This document shows positions 6,431-15,609 of a stretch of DNA of 64,000 bases, in pieces (positions within the stretch are counted from its first letter, which is position 1; every line of letters starts with the position of its first letter). Below the pieces are notes generated by a model. The model was not told the DNA's origin, did no database searches, and saw only the letters and a program-made list of their open reading frames with translations. The stretch comes from Flavobacterium sp. (GTDB lineage Bacteria > Bacteroidota > Bacteroidia > Flavobacteriales > Flavobacteriaceae): contig NZ_JAGIAV010000001.1 in NCBI RefSeq assembly GCF_017744675.1, forward strand, positions 436,498 through 500,497. The letters are read 5' to 3'. The translations under genes were made by a program, and so were the position numbers.

Positions 6431-7903
6431 TTATGAGTTGGTGATAGGCAAAGAAACGATAAACGTTGTTCCTTTTCCGTAAGTTGACTCAAAGGTAATC
6501 GTTCCTTTGTAATTTTCGATAATGTTTTTGATAATTCCGAGTCCAAGTCCCATACCGCTGGTTTTGGTAGTGAATTTTGGTTCGAAAATCCTTTCTATAT
6601 CTTGTTTCTGAATTCCAATTCCATTGTCTTTTACAGCAATTTCTACATTATTGTCGCTCCTTTTGACGGATACGACAATTGATTTCTGAAACTGACTTTC
6701 GGGAATGGCCTGAGTAGCATTTTTAACCAAATTGGTAATGACACGAATCAATTGTGTACGATCCATTGTTGAAATGATTTCTTCTTCTTCTTTTTCAAAA
6801 ACAATATAATCTTCGTTGAAAATATCCAAAGCCAATTCGACAACCTCAACTACATTCAGCGTTTCATTTTGCTGTGCAGGCATCGAAGCAAAGTTCGAAA
6901 ATGCGGATGCCACCGCTGTCATGGTATCAATCTGTTGAATTAAAGTCTCCGAATAATCATTCATTTTCTGTTTTACATCTGGAGCGGAAGGATCAAATTT
7001 TCGCTGAAAACTCTGAACCGTCAAACGCATTGGCGTAAGCGGGTTTTTAATTTCATGCGCCACTTGTTTGGCCATTTCGCGCCAAGCTTCTTCACGTTCG
7101 CTTTGCGCCAGTTTGATGGCACTTTTTTCCAATTTATCTACCATTCCGTTATAGGCTTTAATCAAGAAATTGACTTCTTTACTATTTGCCTCTAAAACAA
7201 TTTTCTCATTTTTCTGATCTAGATTTGTTTCTTCCAATCTCTCCGAAATTGTTTTTAGTGATTTTGTGATATAGGTGGAAAGGAAATACGCTAATGCAAA
7301 AGCCACAATCAGCATGAAAGAATACACCTGACTCAAACGAATCAGGAAAGTATTGAGCTCATTGTCGTAATAGCCATCATCTTCTAAATACGGAAGATTT
7401 AAGATTCCGAGTGGCTTGAATTTTTCGTCTTTAATTAAACTGTATGAAGATCGGTTTTTGACTCCGTCGATTGTTTTTATGTCTACAAATCGCTTTTCTA
7501 TAGAAGAACGAACCAATTTTAAGATGTATTCGGGAATTGGCGGTGGCGCTTTATCAACGGCAAAAGATTCTTTTGAAGATTTTAAAAGTTTTCCGTCAAG
7601 ACTATAAATATTGATTTCAATTTTATGAATCTGCGCCAGCTCGTGGATTTTATCTTTAAAAATCAAATCCAGATTTTGGGTTTTCAGCGGATACGTTGTA
7701 GTTGCCAAAACATAATTAATATGTTCTTTTACGGCATTTTCTTTTCGTTCTAAACGTTCTTGATGGTATTCTTTGGCTTCCGTTTTAAACTGAATAATAG
7801 AAATCGAAGCCAATAAAAAAGATGCCACTACAATCAATACAATCATCGACAGGAAAATCCTGGTACGAAGCGAAAGCATTGACATTTTGAAGTTGTTTAG
7901 CAT
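6431..7903 (-). CDS. Membrane sensor histidine kinase (NtrY-like)
   Basis: With the start at 7903 this is a 490-residue kinase; a start ten codons upstream is also possible. It has a first membrane helix near residues 15-40, a periplasmic sensor region to about 190, and a second helix near 193-215. A HAMP linker follows, then the HisKA box VAHEIKNPLTPMRLT with His293. The ATPase N box (NLVKNATQAIP), DNGIGI and GMGLGLGI complete the catalytic domain. No response regulator is adjacent, so its partner must be elsewhere. The signal is unknown. The pro-rich HExxNPLTP box resembles NtrY-type kinases. Confidence 0.92.
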   Translation of the reverse strand: MLNNFKMSMLSLRTRIFLSMIVLIVVASFLLASISIIQFKTEAKEYHQERLERKENAVKEHINYVLATTTYPLKTQNLDLIFKDKIHELAQIHKIEINIYSLDGKLLKSSKESFAVDKAPPPIPEYILKLVRSSIEKRFVDIKTIDGVKNRSSYSLIKDEKFKPLGILNLPYLEDDGYYDNELNTFLIRLSQVYSFMLIVAFALAYFLSTYITKSLKTISERLEETNLDQKNEKIVLEANSKEVNFLIKAYNGMVDKLEKSAIKLAQSEREEAWREMAKQVAHEIKNPLTPMRLTVQSFQRKFDPSAPDVKQKMNDYSETLIQQIDTMTAVASAFSNFASMPAQQNETLNVVEVVELALDIFNEDYIVFEKEEEEIISTMDRTQLIRVITNLVKNATQAIPESQFQKSIVVSVKRSDNNVEIAVKDNGIGIQKQDIERIFEPKFTTKTSGMGLGLGIIKNIIENYKGTITFESTYGKGTTFIVSLPITNS

Positions 7904-7919
7904 GTTTTTTGTTTTATTT

Positions 7920-7980
7920 GTTTCAGGTTTCAAGTTTCAGGTTATGTTGCGTTGGCAACTTGAAACTTGAAACCTGAAAC
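7920..7980. repeat. Short-word inverted repeat between kinase and hemJ
   Basis: The words TTTCAGGTTTCAAGTTTCAGG and their reverse complement (CTTGAAACTTGAAACCTGAAAC-like) flank a GTTGCGTTGGCAAC centre, so the whole spacer folds into one hairpin. The same GTTTCAGG/CCTGAAAC word reappears at 47398-47717. It may terminate transcription from hemJ-side or kinase-side genes, or be a dispersed repeat. Confidence 0.5.
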
Positions 7981-7987
7981 TAAAAAA

Positions 7988-8536
7988 CTATTTCTTTTCT
8001 CTAATTCTTTTGTAAAATCGAAACCCCAGCATAATTAAAACCGAGAATAAAATAATTCCGATTACGCCGAAGATCCAGTTGATGGCACTTTTTAAAACTA
8101 CTAAAAAAACAACGGCAAACAAAATAATCGTTGCACCTTCGTTCCATAAGCGCATGAAATTGTTCGAATATTTTACCTCATCGTTTTGCAATTGTTTAAA
8201 TATCTGATGGCATTTTCCGTGATATAAATACAATAGGAAAACGAAGCATAATTTTACATGCATCCAAGGCATTTTTATCCAAACATGACCTGCGTCTGTA
8301 AAAAACAGCATCCAAAAAGCAAAAATACTCGCTAAGACCGCCGATGGCCATGTAATAATATACCACAAACGGTAGGCCATAATTTTGTACTGCGCCTGTA
8401 AAATTTCTTTTTCAGGAGAAGGTTTTTCACTAGCTTCTATTTGATAAACAAACAAACGCACAATATAAAACAAACCTGCAAACCAAGTAATTACAAATAT
8501 AAGGTGCAGTGATTTTAAATAGTTGTAGTATTCCAT
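7988..8536 (-). CDS. hemJ: HemJ-like protoporphyrinogen IX oxidase (CopD/UPF0093 family)
   Basis: This 182-residue protein has four membrane helices and the UPF0093/HemJ pattern. A conserved His lies in the first helix (SLHLIFVITWFAGLFYIVRL), and WMHVKLCFVFLLYLYHGK carries the conserved His-Lys pair. HemJ oxidises protoporphyrinogen IX to protoporphyrin IX in the membrane, the step before ferrochelatase. The gene overlaps a lipoprotein gene by one base and shares a run with hemH, which strongly supports the assignment over a copper-resistance CopD role. No hemG or hemY was seen nearby. Confidence 0.82.
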   Translation of the reverse strand: MEYYNYLKSLHLIFVITWFAGLFYIVRLFVYQIEASEKPSPEKEILQAQYKIMAYRLWYIITWPSAVLASIFAFWMLFFTDAGHVWIKMPWMHVKLCFVFLLYLYHGKCHQIFKQLQNDEVKYSNNFMRLWNEGATIILFAVVFLVVLKSAINWIFGVIGIILFSVLIMLGFRFYKRIREKK

Positions 8537-9108
8537 TACTTCTTAAATGTAGATTTTTTAAAAAGGTCGATCATTTCTTTACCATCATCTTCATCTTCAT
8601 AGACTATAGAATTGACGAAGATTTTACCATTAAAACCTCGAGAAAAAATTACTAATGTTGCTACTTTTTTCTCTCCTTCAGTGATTTCTATTTTAGCTTT
8701 TCTAAATGGCAAACCTGAAATATTTTCAGTACTTACTGAGTAATCTCCCATTTTACCTTTTGGATAAATTTTACCAATATCCTTTAAAAGAAGAAAATCT
8801 TTTAATTTCATATTGAGATCAAGCGATCGAACATCATTCCCATAAAAATCATCATAATTTACCGAAAAATAATTGGCTTCATCTTTCTTAAAAACAACAA
8901 TCGAATGTTTCTTTTTTGCTAAAGCAGTATCTCCTTTAATGTCTGCTTTCTCTTTTAAATCTACTTTTTCGTAATCATCTGGAACAGAAATGTGCCAATT
9001 GAATGTTTTATCGTAAAAATTATTGTCTGCAAGTGAACCGCTTTTTTTACAACCTGCAAGAATTATCAAAACAAAAAATAAAACGAAAATGCTTTTTAAT
9101 TTATCCAT
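8536..9108 (-). CDS. Hypothetical lipoprotein between hemH and hemJ
   Basis: The 190-residue product begins with a lipoprotein signal whose lipobox is ILAGC, so it should be exported and lipid-anchored. The mature part is polar with alternating beta-like stretches and no motif I recognise. Its stop overlaps the hemJ start (TAATG), and it follows hemH by 7 bases, so it belongs to a hemH-lipoprotein-hemJ transcription unit. Any role in heme metabolism is only implied by position. Confidence 0.8.
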   Translation of the reverse strand: MDKLKSIFVLFFVLIILAGCKKSGSLADNNFYDKTFNWHISVPDDYEKVDLKEKADIKGDTALAKKKHSIVVFKKDEANYFSVNYDDFYGNDVRSLDLNMKLKDFLLLKDIGKIYPKGKMGDYSVSTENISGLPFRKAKIEITEGEKKVATLVIFSRGFNGKIFVNSIVYEDEDDGKEMIDLFKKSTFKK

Positions 9109-9115
9109 CTAATTT

Positions 9116-10129
9116 TTATTTAGCCCAATCATTAATCCAATTTGCCACTGTTTGGCACCATTCGTCGTCGTCATTCAAGCAAGGAATTGCTAAAAATTCT
9201 TCTCCTCCTTTTGCTTCGAAATCTTCTTTCGCGCGCATTGCGATTTCCTCCAAAGTTTCTAAACAATCTGAAACGAAGGCTGGTGTTACAACTGCCAATT
9301 TCTTGATTCCTTTCGCAGGCATATTGTCAATTTCTACGTCGGTGTACGGTTCTAGCCACTTATCACCTGCTAAACGAGATTGGAAAGTCAGACTGTATTT
9401 GTCTTCTGGAAGTCCCAATAATTTTACAACTTGTTTTGTCGTTTCATAACATTGGTGACGATAGCAGAATTCGTGTGCTGGCGACGGTGTGTTACAGCAT
9501 GAACCATCAATTTTACAATGTGATTTTGTTACATCAGTTTTACGAATATGACGCTCTGGAATTCCATGATATGAAAACAATAAATGATCGTATTCAAATC
9601 CAACTAAGTGTTTCTGAATTGAATCTGCTAAATTTTTGATGTAATCTGGCTTGTTGTAAAACGCTGGAACATCGGTAAATTTCATGTGAGGAAATTTCTT
9701 CTTGCGAATTTCTTCTGCTTTAACCAAAATCGTCAAAGTAGAAGCCATTGCATATTGCGGATATAATGGAAAAAGAAGAACATCTGTAACTCCTTTATCG
9801 CTTAATTCTTGAAGTCCTTTTTCGATTGTCATACTTCCGTAACGCATGGCTAAAGAAACAGGAACATTTACTAAAGGCTGTACTTTATGCTGCATTCTTT
9901 CTGAAAGAACGACTAAAGGAGAACCTTCTTCCCACCAAATTTTCGCGTAAGCATGTGCCGATTCTTCTGGTCTTTTTCTTAAAATAATACCACGAACTAA
10001 CAGTGCTCTTAATAAATATGGAACATCGATCACATATTTATCCATTAAAAATTCATCTAAATATGGTTTTACGTCTTTTGGAGTTGGACTTTCTGGAGAA
10101 CCTAAGTTTACTAATAATACGCCTTTCAT
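9116..10129 (-). CDS. hemH: Ferrochelatase
   Basis: This 337-residue enzyme inserts Fe(II) into protoporphyrin IX to give protoheme. It starts MKGVLLVNLGSPESPTPKDV, a typical ferrochelatase opening. The catalytic His is in LLFSYHGIPERHI, and FQSRLAGDKWLEPYTD is a family signature. A cysteine-rich segment C-x5-CC-x9-C-x4-C follows the catalytic His (encoded around 9450-9515) and resembles the internal [2Fe-2S] ligation region reported for some bacterial ferrochelatases. It is the first gene of a minus-strand run with hemJ. A TAnnTTTG-type motif (complement of CAAAAGTA, 10200-10207) lies upstream. Confidence 0.95.
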   Translation of the reverse strand: MKGVLLVNLGSPESPTPKDVKPYLDEFLMDKYVIDVPYLLRALLVRGIILRKRPEESAHAYAKIWWEEGSPLVVLSERMQHKVQPLVNVPVSLAMRYGSMTIEKGLQELSDKGVTDVLLFPLYPQYAMASTLTILVKAEEIRKKKFPHMKFTDVPAFYNKPDYIKNLADSIQKHLVGFEYDHLLFSYHGIPERHIRKTDVTKSHCKIDGSCCNTPSPAHEFCYRHQCYETTKQVVKLLGLPEDKYSLTFQSRLAGDKWLEPYTDVEIDNMPAKGIKKLAVVTPAFVSDCLETLEEIAMRAKEDFEAKGGEEFLAIPCLNDDDEWCQTVANWINDWAK

Positions 10130-10142
10130 TATTGTTTTTTTT

Positions 10143-10174
10143 GCTTTAGGCTTTAAGCTCTAGGCTTTAAGCTT
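10143..10174. repeat. GCTTTAGGCTTTAAGC word repeat upstream of hemH
   Basis: Two tandem copies of a GCTTTAGGCTTTAAGC-like word, itself partly palindromic around CTTTAAG, lie just upstream of hemH. The same word recurs in both orientations between hemD and hemE (14499-14573). The remaining bases to 10367 are AT-rich and hold nothing else that I can support beyond the -7-like site at 10200-10207. Confidence 0.5.
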
Positions 10175-10367
10175 TTAATTTGTTTTTTAAAAATTTCGAC
10201 AAAAGTAGCGCTTGGAACTTTTTCGAAATATGATAATTATTACTTTTTAATTATTGTTGAATATTCAAAATTGATTTTAAATCGTTCGTGAAATTTTCTC
10301 TCGCAGATTCAGGAGATTTAGCAGATTTCATTTTAAGCTAATTCGTGAATTTGTGGCGAAAAAAAAT

Positions 10368-11243
10368 TTAAACATTCGCATTAATCGACATCAAATATTT
10401 TTTGGGTGTTGTTCCGAATTTCTTTTTGAATGCTGCTATAAAATGGCTCCCGGTGCTGTAACCAATTTTCAACCCTACTTCGTTTACATTATAAGAACCA
10501 GAGTCTAATAGTTTTCGAGCGAAATCCATTTTGTAGTCGAAAAGAAAACCGTAAACCGTATCGCCATAAATTTGTTTAAAACCCATTTTTAGCTTTTTCA
10601 AATTCAAACCAATTTCATCTGCCAATTCTTGCAATCCTGGCGGTTCGGCCATATTAGCGATTACAATTTCTTTGGCTTTTCTAATTTTCAAAACATTGTC
10701 TTCGTCAATCAAAAACGGACATTGTTCTGCATTTGGATCTTCGGTTCTGTTGAAATACAAACTCAACAATTCGTATCCTTTTCCTTTATAATAAAGGTTT
10801 TTGATCGAAGGATGAAGATTGTAATGAAACAGCTGACTCAACACAATTGCCATTGACGGACTTATATTTCCTTCGTTATAATACTTCTTGTCTTTATTGT
10901 CAGGACTTAGAAAAGTAATATAATTGGCTTCAGCAGAAAACAATGCATGAAATTTCTTGATAGAAACAATTACCGAAATCACCCACGAGTTTGGAGCAAG
11001 TTCTAAATGAAGTGGCAATTCTTTCTGCGGATTGTATAAAAGCAGCGATTTTTCTTCTTTCAGCTCTAAAGCATAAGTGCCTTGATTAAACAAGAATTTT
11101 GCATTCCCTTTTATCCCAAAGTGAAACTGTATCAGACCAGTACCTATAATTTCATGCTGTGCAAAAAAAGGTTCGGTGCCGTCATTCTGAAAACGGATCA
11201 GCGTAAAGTCGTCTTCAATTTTTATAATTTGTTGAGAACCCAT
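10368..11243 (-). CDS. AraC-family transcriptional regulator divergent from hemA
   Basis: This 291-residue regulator has an N-terminal sensor region of beta character (1-190) and a C-terminal AraC double helix-turn-helix. The first HTH is around LQELADEIGLNLKKLKMGFK, and the second around NVNEVGLKIGYSTGSHFIAA, ending with the family tail FKKKFGTTPKKYL. It is divergent from hemA with about 230 bases between them. The arrangement suggests that it controls hemA or the heme run, or senses a heme or iron signal like PchR-type regulators. That role is inferred from position only. Confidence 0.88.
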   Translation of the reverse strand: MGSQQIIKIEDDFTLIRFQNDGTEPFFAQHEIIGTGLIQFHFGIKGNAKFLFNQGTYALELKEEKSLLLYNPQKELPLHLELAPNSWVISVIVSIKKFHALFSAEANYITFLSPDNKDKKYYNEGNISPSMAIVLSQLFHYNLHPSIKNLYYKGKGYELLSLYFNRTEDPNAEQCPFLIDEDNVLKIRKAKEIVIANMAEPPGLQELADEIGLNLKKLKMGFKQIYGDTVYGFLFDYKMDFARKLLDSGSYNVNEVGLKIGYSTGSHFIAAFKKKFGTTPKKYLMSINANV

Positions 11244-11438
11244 AGCGATATTTTTTTGAAACGAAAATCAAAACAAATTTCAAACGTTATTTAGAATCAC
11301 TCTAAACTAATCACTTCAAAGGAGCTGATTTTGCTACAAAAGTAGTCCTTTTTACTCAAAAACACCCATTTAGGTTCAAAAAAACATACAGCGACATAAA
11401 AAGTACTTTTAGCGTTATTTTTATCGATGGTATAGTAA

Positions 11439-11446
11439 TAATTTTG
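11439..11446 (+). promoter_or_regulatory. -7 promoter element of hemA
   Basis: TAATTTTG matches TAnnTTTG and ends 24 bases before the hemA ATG at 11471. No clear -33 TTTG is present at the usual spacing, which could mean that an activator is needed. On the other strand CAAAAGTA (11337-11344) could be the -7 element of the AraC gene. Confidence 0.5.
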
Positions 11447-11470
11447 TTGCACTTTTATGAAAGTGAATTT

Positions 11471-12721
11471 ATGGAAAACAATAACGTACCGAAACACCTT
11501 TATTTTTACTCAGTTGGTCTGAGTTATAAAAAAGCTGATGCTGAGGTCAGAGGTCAATTTAGTTTGGATGCTGTTGCGAAAACTCGTCTGCTGGAGCAAG
11601 CTAAAAGCGAAGGAATAGAAAGTTTACTAGTTACTTCAACCTGCAACAGAACCGAGATTTATGGTTTTGCAGAACACCCATTTCAATTAATCAAATTGAT
11701 TTGCGATAACAGTAATGGTTCTGTTGACGCTTTTCAAAGAGTTGGTTTCGTTTACAAAAATCAAGAAGCAATTAATCACTTATTTCGCGTAGGAACTGGT
11801 TTAGATAGTCAGATCTTAGGCGATTTTGAAATTATATCTCAAATTAAAACCAGTTTCATTCACTCAAAATCTTTAGGTTTAGCGAATGCTTTTATGGAAA
11901 GACTGGTAAATGCAGTTATTCAGTCAAGCAAAAGAATTAAAAATGAAACTGAGATCAGCTCTGGAGCAACTTCGGTTTCATTTGCATCGGTACAATATAT
12001 TCTTAAAAATGTAGAAGACATCAGCAATAAAAACATTTTGCTTTTCGGAACTGGAAAAATCGGAAGAAATACGTGTGAGAATTTAGTAAAACATACTAAA
12101 AACGAACATATCACTTTAATAAACCGTACTAAAGATAAAGCAGAGAAACTGGCAGGAAAATTAAATTTGATTGTTAAAGATTACTCTGAATTACACTTAG
12201 AACTTCAAAAAGCCGATGTTGTGGTTGTAGCGACAGGCGCACAAAACCCAACAGTTGACAAAGCAATTTTAAATCTGAAAAAACCTTTATTGATTTTGGA
12301 TTTATCTATTCCGAAAAATGTTCATGAAAATGTGGAGGAATTAGAAGGCGTAACTTTAATTCACATGGATTATTTGTCTCAACTGACAGATGAAACTTTG
12401 GAAAACAGAAAACTGCACATTCCTGCAGCTGAGGCAATCATCGAAGAAATCAAAGAAGAATTTGTGACTTGGATGAAAGGAAGAAAATTCGCTCCGACAA
12501 TTAATGCTTTAAAAGAAAAACTAAACGCCATTAAAGCTTCGGAACTAGATTTTCAAAGTAAAAAAATTGCCGATTTTAATGAAGAGCAAGCTGAAATAAT
12601 CAGTAACCGAATCATTCAAAAAATCACTACGCATTTTGCAAATCATTTAAAAGACGACGATACCATGGTCGATGAAAGCATCGAATGGATTGAAAAAGTC
12701 TTCAAAATAAAAGCATCTTAG
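11471..12721 (+). CDS. hemA: Glutamyl-tRNA reductase
   Basis: The 416-residue enzyme reduces glutamyl-tRNA to glutamate-1-semialdehyde, the committed step of C5-pathway heme synthesis. The catalytic Cys58 lies in TSTCNRTEIYG. The NADPH-binding domain has LLFGTGKIGRNTCENL near 195, and a C-terminal dimerisation helix region ends the protein. I start at 11471 (MENNNVPKHL) because it fits the family length and the -7 box; nine upstream codons are possible. The next step, hemL, is not in this window. The C5 pathway explains the absence of an ALA synthase. Confidence 0.95.
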   Translation: MENNNVPKHLYFYSVGLSYKKADAEVRGQFSLDAVAKTRLLEQAKSEGIESLLVTSTCNRTEIYGFAEHPFQLIKLICDNSNGSVDAFQRVGFVYKNQEAINHLFRVGTGLDSQILGDFEIISQIKTSFIHSKSLGLANAFMERLVNAVIQSSKRIKNETEISSGATSVSFASVQYILKNVEDISNKNILLFGTGKIGRNTCENLVKHTKNEHITLINRTKDKAEKLAGKLNLIVKDYSELHLELQKADVVVVATGAQNPTVDKAILNLKKPLLILDLSIPKNVHENVEELEGVTLIHMDYLSQLTDETLENRKLHIPAAEAIIEEIKEEFVTWMKGRKFAPTINALKEKLNAIKASELDFQSKKIADFNEEQAEIISNRIIQKITTHFANHLKDDDTMVDESIEWIEKVFKIKAS

Positions 12722-12893
12722 TTTAAACCATATAAGTCATATAAGTTCATTTAAAATTGCCGTGTGCAAAACTTAAATTTACTTTTATGACTTATATGGT
12801 TTAAAAAAGCAAAAACAAAAGTTGTATTAGATTATTTAAAATGTGTTTTACTCAAACCGCTTAAATTTACTTATATAACTTATATGGTTCAAA
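12722..12893. repeat. Inverted repeat family between hemA and hemC
   Basis: The 24-base arm at 12722-12745 starts inside the hemA stop codon region. Inverted arms follow at 12782-12805 and 12870-12893. These are the same arms as at 176-331, so this is a dispersed family. The first arm and second arm can form a hairpin right after hemA, which could separate hemA from hemC transcription. Confidence 0.6.
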
Positions 12894-12902
12894 ACAAAAA
12901 AA

Positions 12903-13826
12903 ATGGCTGAAAAAACAATCAGAATAGGAACGCGTGACAGCGAGTTAGCGCTTTGGCAAGCACACACTGTAGAGAAAAAACTAAACGATTTAGGTTACAA
13001 AACTTCGATTGTGGCGGTAAAATCTCAAGGTGACATTATTCTGGATAAACCACTTTACGAACTTGGTATTACGGGAATTTTCACCAAGACTTTAGACATT
13101 GCCATGATCAATGGCGATATTGATATTGCGGTGCATTCGATGAAAGATGTTCCAACAGCTTTACCAAAAGGTATCGTTCAAGGTGCTGTTTTAGAAAGAG
13201 CCAATGTTTTAGATATTTTAGTCCATAAAGGCAATCCTGATTTTTCAAATCCAAGCACCATTGCAACCGGAAGTTTGCGTCGCCAAGCACAATGGTTCAA
13301 TAAATATCCTAATCATACTGTCGTTGACTTACGTGGAAATGTAAACACTCGTATGCAGAAGTTACAAGATAACAACTGGGACGGAGCTGTTTTTGCCGCT
13401 GCTGGTTTGGAGAGAATTAATCTGAAACCCGAAAACTACATTAACTTAGATTGGATGATTCCTGCACCTGCACAAGGCGCAATGCTAGTGGTGGGAATGG
13501 AAAATGATAATTATACTTTGGATGCCCTTTCTCAGTTAAATGATATCGAAACTGAAATTTGCACCTATATCGAACGTCAGTTTTTAAGAACGCTGGAAGG
13601 CGGATGTACTGCCCCAATTGGAGCTTTGGTTACCTATAATGAGGACGAAGACACATTACATTTTCAAGGAGTTTTGCTTTCTATTGATGGAAAACAAAAA
13701 CTTGAAATCGACAAAACAGTTGATATTTCTGAATGGAAAAAATTAGGTTTCAACTCAGCTCAGGAGATTTTGAATAATGGCGGAACGGAATTAATGCAAA
13801 AAATCAAAGAATCCCTGAAAAAATAA
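12903..13826 (+). CDS. hemC: Porphobilinogen deaminase (hydroxymethylbilane synthase)
   Basis: The 307-residue enzyme polymerises four porphobilinogens into hydroxymethylbilane. It begins with the family motif IRIGTRDSELALWQA, keeps the cofactor-site Arg run GSLRRQAQ near 123, and has DLRGNVNTR near 142-150. The dipyrromethane cofactor is attached to Cys235 in LEGGCTAPIGA. The stop shares one base with the hemD start (TAATG), giving a tight hemCD pair with likely translational coupling. Confidence 0.96.
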   Translation: MAEKTIRIGTRDSELALWQAHTVEKKLNDLGYKTSIVAVKSQGDIILDKPLYELGITGIFTKTLDIAMINGDIDIAVHSMKDVPTALPKGIVQGAVLERANVLDILVHKGNPDFSNPSTIATGSLRRQAQWFNKYPNHTVVDLRGNVNTRMQKLQDNNWDGAVFAAAGLERINLKPENYINLDWMIPAPAQGAMLVVGMENDNYTLDALSQLNDIETEICTYIERQFLRTLEGGCTAPIGALVTYNEDEDTLHFQGVLLSIDGKQKLEIDKTVDISEWKKLGFNSAQEILNNGGTELMQKIKESLKK

Positions 13827-14491
13827 TGGCAAATCCAGTTCAGATATTATCTACTAAAATATTATCTCCTCTTCATAAGCAAGAGTTAATGAAATATGGC
13901 GTTGAATTAATCGAAGCTGATTTCATTAAAACCGAAAATAAACCTTTCGAATTAAAAGACCTCAACGAAAGTCTGATTTTTACAAGTCAGAACGCCGTTC
14001 ATAGTGTTTTATCAAATCCAAAATCAGAAGAACTGAAAAAGAAAAACGTGTATTGCGTTGGACTTAAAACCAAAACGCTTTTAAGCGATAATGGCTTTAA
14101 TGTTGTGGCTTACACAGGTTACGCTTCAGATTTAGCTGAAATCATCACGTTGATTTATGGAAATGAAAGTTATACTTTTTTCAGCGGAAATTTAAGACGA
14201 GACACTTTACCCGAAGCTTTAAAAGAAAACGGAATTAAATTCAATGAAATTCAGGTTTACGAAACTACTTTACAGCCTCAGAAAATAAAAGCAAATCCAG
14301 AAGCGATCTTGTTCTTTAGTCCATCTGGCGTTAAGAGTTATTTGAAACACAACACGATAAATAAACAAATCTGTTTCTGCATTGGTGATACAACCGCAGA
14401 AGCTTTGTCAAAAATCACTAAAAACATCATCGTCGCAGATCAGCCCACAATTGAAGATGTGATTGAAGATGTAATTCACGAATATAGATAA
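13826..14491 (+). CDS. hemD: Uroporphyrinogen-III synthase
   Basis: This 221-residue protein is the expected partner of hemC and cyclises hydroxymethylbilane with inversion of ring D. HemD proteins are poorly conserved. The visible family features are LIFTSQNAVHSV near 50, the two-domain repeat layout, and ILFFSPSGVKSY near 165, which match the usual FTSxxAV and FTSPSxV positions. It is at the short end of the family. Its overlap with hemC and position before hemE make the call firm. Confidence 0.92.
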   Translation: MANPVQILSTKILSPLHKQELMKYGVELIEADFIKTENKPFELKDLNESLIFTSQNAVHSVLSNPKSEELKKKNVYCVGLKTKTLLSDNGFNVVAYTGYASDLAEIITLIYGNESYTFFSGNLRRDTLPEALKENGIKFNEIQVYETTLQPQKIKANPEAILFFSPSGVKSYLKHNTINKQICFCIGDTTAEALSKITKNIIVADQPTIEDVIEDVIHEYR

Positions 14492-14498
14492 GCAATAT

Positions 14499-14573
14499 GC
14501 TTTAGGCTTTAAGCCGTAAGCAAAAAACTATAGTTAAAAACAAGCTTAAAGCCTAAAGCTTAAAGCCTAAAGC
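14499..14573. repeat. Short-word inverted repeat between hemD and hemE
   Basis: GCTTTAGGCTTTAAGC at 14499-14514 is matched by two reverse-complement copies (GCTTAAAGCCTAAAGC) ending at 14573. The spacer can fold into a long hairpin just before the hemE start. The same word occurs upstream of hemH (10143-10174). Confidence 0.6.
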
Positions 14574-14582
14574 AAAAAAACA

Positions 14583-15608
14583 ATGTTAAAAAACGACCTA
14601 TTTTTAAAAGCATTAAAAGGAGAAACAGTTCAGCGTCCGCCAGTATGGATGATGCGTCAAGCGGGAAGATATTTACCAGAATTTAGAGAACTTCGCGATA
14701 AATATGACTTTTTTACACGTTGCGAAACTCCAGAATTAGCCGCTGAAATCACCGTTCAGCCAATTCGCAGAATTGCTCCAGATGCTGCTATTTTATTTTC
14801 AGATATTTTGGTAGTGCCACGCGCAATGGGAATTCACGTAGAACTGAAAGACAATTTAGGTCCAATTATTCCAGATCCAATTCGTACAATGGAACAAGTG
14901 AATCAAGTTTTTGTTCCAGATGTAAATGAAACTTTAGGTTACGTTTTTGACGCTGTGAAATTGACTAAGGAAATGTTGAATGATGAAGTGCCTTTAATTG
15001 GTTTCGCAGGTTCACCTTGGACAATTTTCTGCTATGCTGTTGAAGGAAAAGGCTCTAAAAGCTTTGATACAGCAAAAGGATTCTGTTTTTCAAATCCAGT
15101 TGCGGCGCATATCTTATTGCAAAAAATCACAGATACGACTATTTTATACTTAAAAGAAAAAGTAAAGTCGGGAGTAAATGCCGTTCAGATTTTTGATTCT
15201 TGGGGAGGAATGCTTTCTCCGGTTGATTATCAAGAATTTTCATGGAAATACATCAATCAGATTGTAGATGCTTTAGCAGATATTACTCCTGTTATTGTTT
15301 TCGGAAAAGGATGTTGGTTTGCTCTTGGCGAAATGGGTAAAAGTAAAGCATCAGCTCTTGGAGTTGACTGGACTTGCACAGCAAGAAACGCACGTTATTT
15401 GTCTGGCGGAAATATTACTTTACAAGGAAACTTTGATCCTTCAAGATTGCTTTCTCCAATTCCGACTATCAAGAAAATGGTTCACGAAATGATCGATGAG
15501 TTCGGAAAAGACAAATATATCGTAAATTTAGGTCACGGAATTTTACCGAATATCCCTGTAGACCACGCAAAAGCGTTTATCGACGCAGTGAAGGAATACG
15601 GGCAATAA
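14583..15608 (+). CDS. hemE: Uroporphyrinogen decarboxylase
   Basis: The 341-residue enzyme decarboxylates the four acetate groups of uroporphyrinogen III to give coproporphyrinogen III. The N-terminal signature [18 protein letters not shown] (residues 20-37) contains the substrate-binding Arg residues. [12 protein letters not shown] near 75-86 supplies the catalytic Asp, and [16 protein letters not shown] near 142 is a second signature. The C-terminal [11 protein letters not shown] is also typical. Length is normal for the family. It lies 91 bases after hemD across a hairpin-forming spacer. Confidence 0.96.
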   Translation: MLKNDLFLKALKGETVQRPPVWMMRQAGRYLPEFRELRDKYDFFTRCETPELAAEITVQPIRRIAPDAAILFSDILVVPRAMGIHVELKDNLGPIIPDPIRTMEQVNQVFVPDVNETLGYVFDAVKLTKEMLNDEVPLIGFAGSPWTIFCYAVEGKGSKSFDTAKGFCFSNPVAAHILLQKITDTTILYLKEKVKSGVNAVQIFDSWGGMLSPVDYQEFSWKYINQIVDALADITPVIVFGKGCWFALGEMGKSKASALGVDWTCTARNARYLSGGNITLQGNFDPSRLLSPIPTIKKMVHEMIDEFGKDKYIVNLGHGILPNIPVDHAKAFIDAVKEYGQ

Positions 15609-15609
15609 T

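Noticed and set aside
8536..9108. Heme-linked function for the lipoprotein
   Set aside because: Only gene position supports it; no motif is visible, so it is left as unknown.
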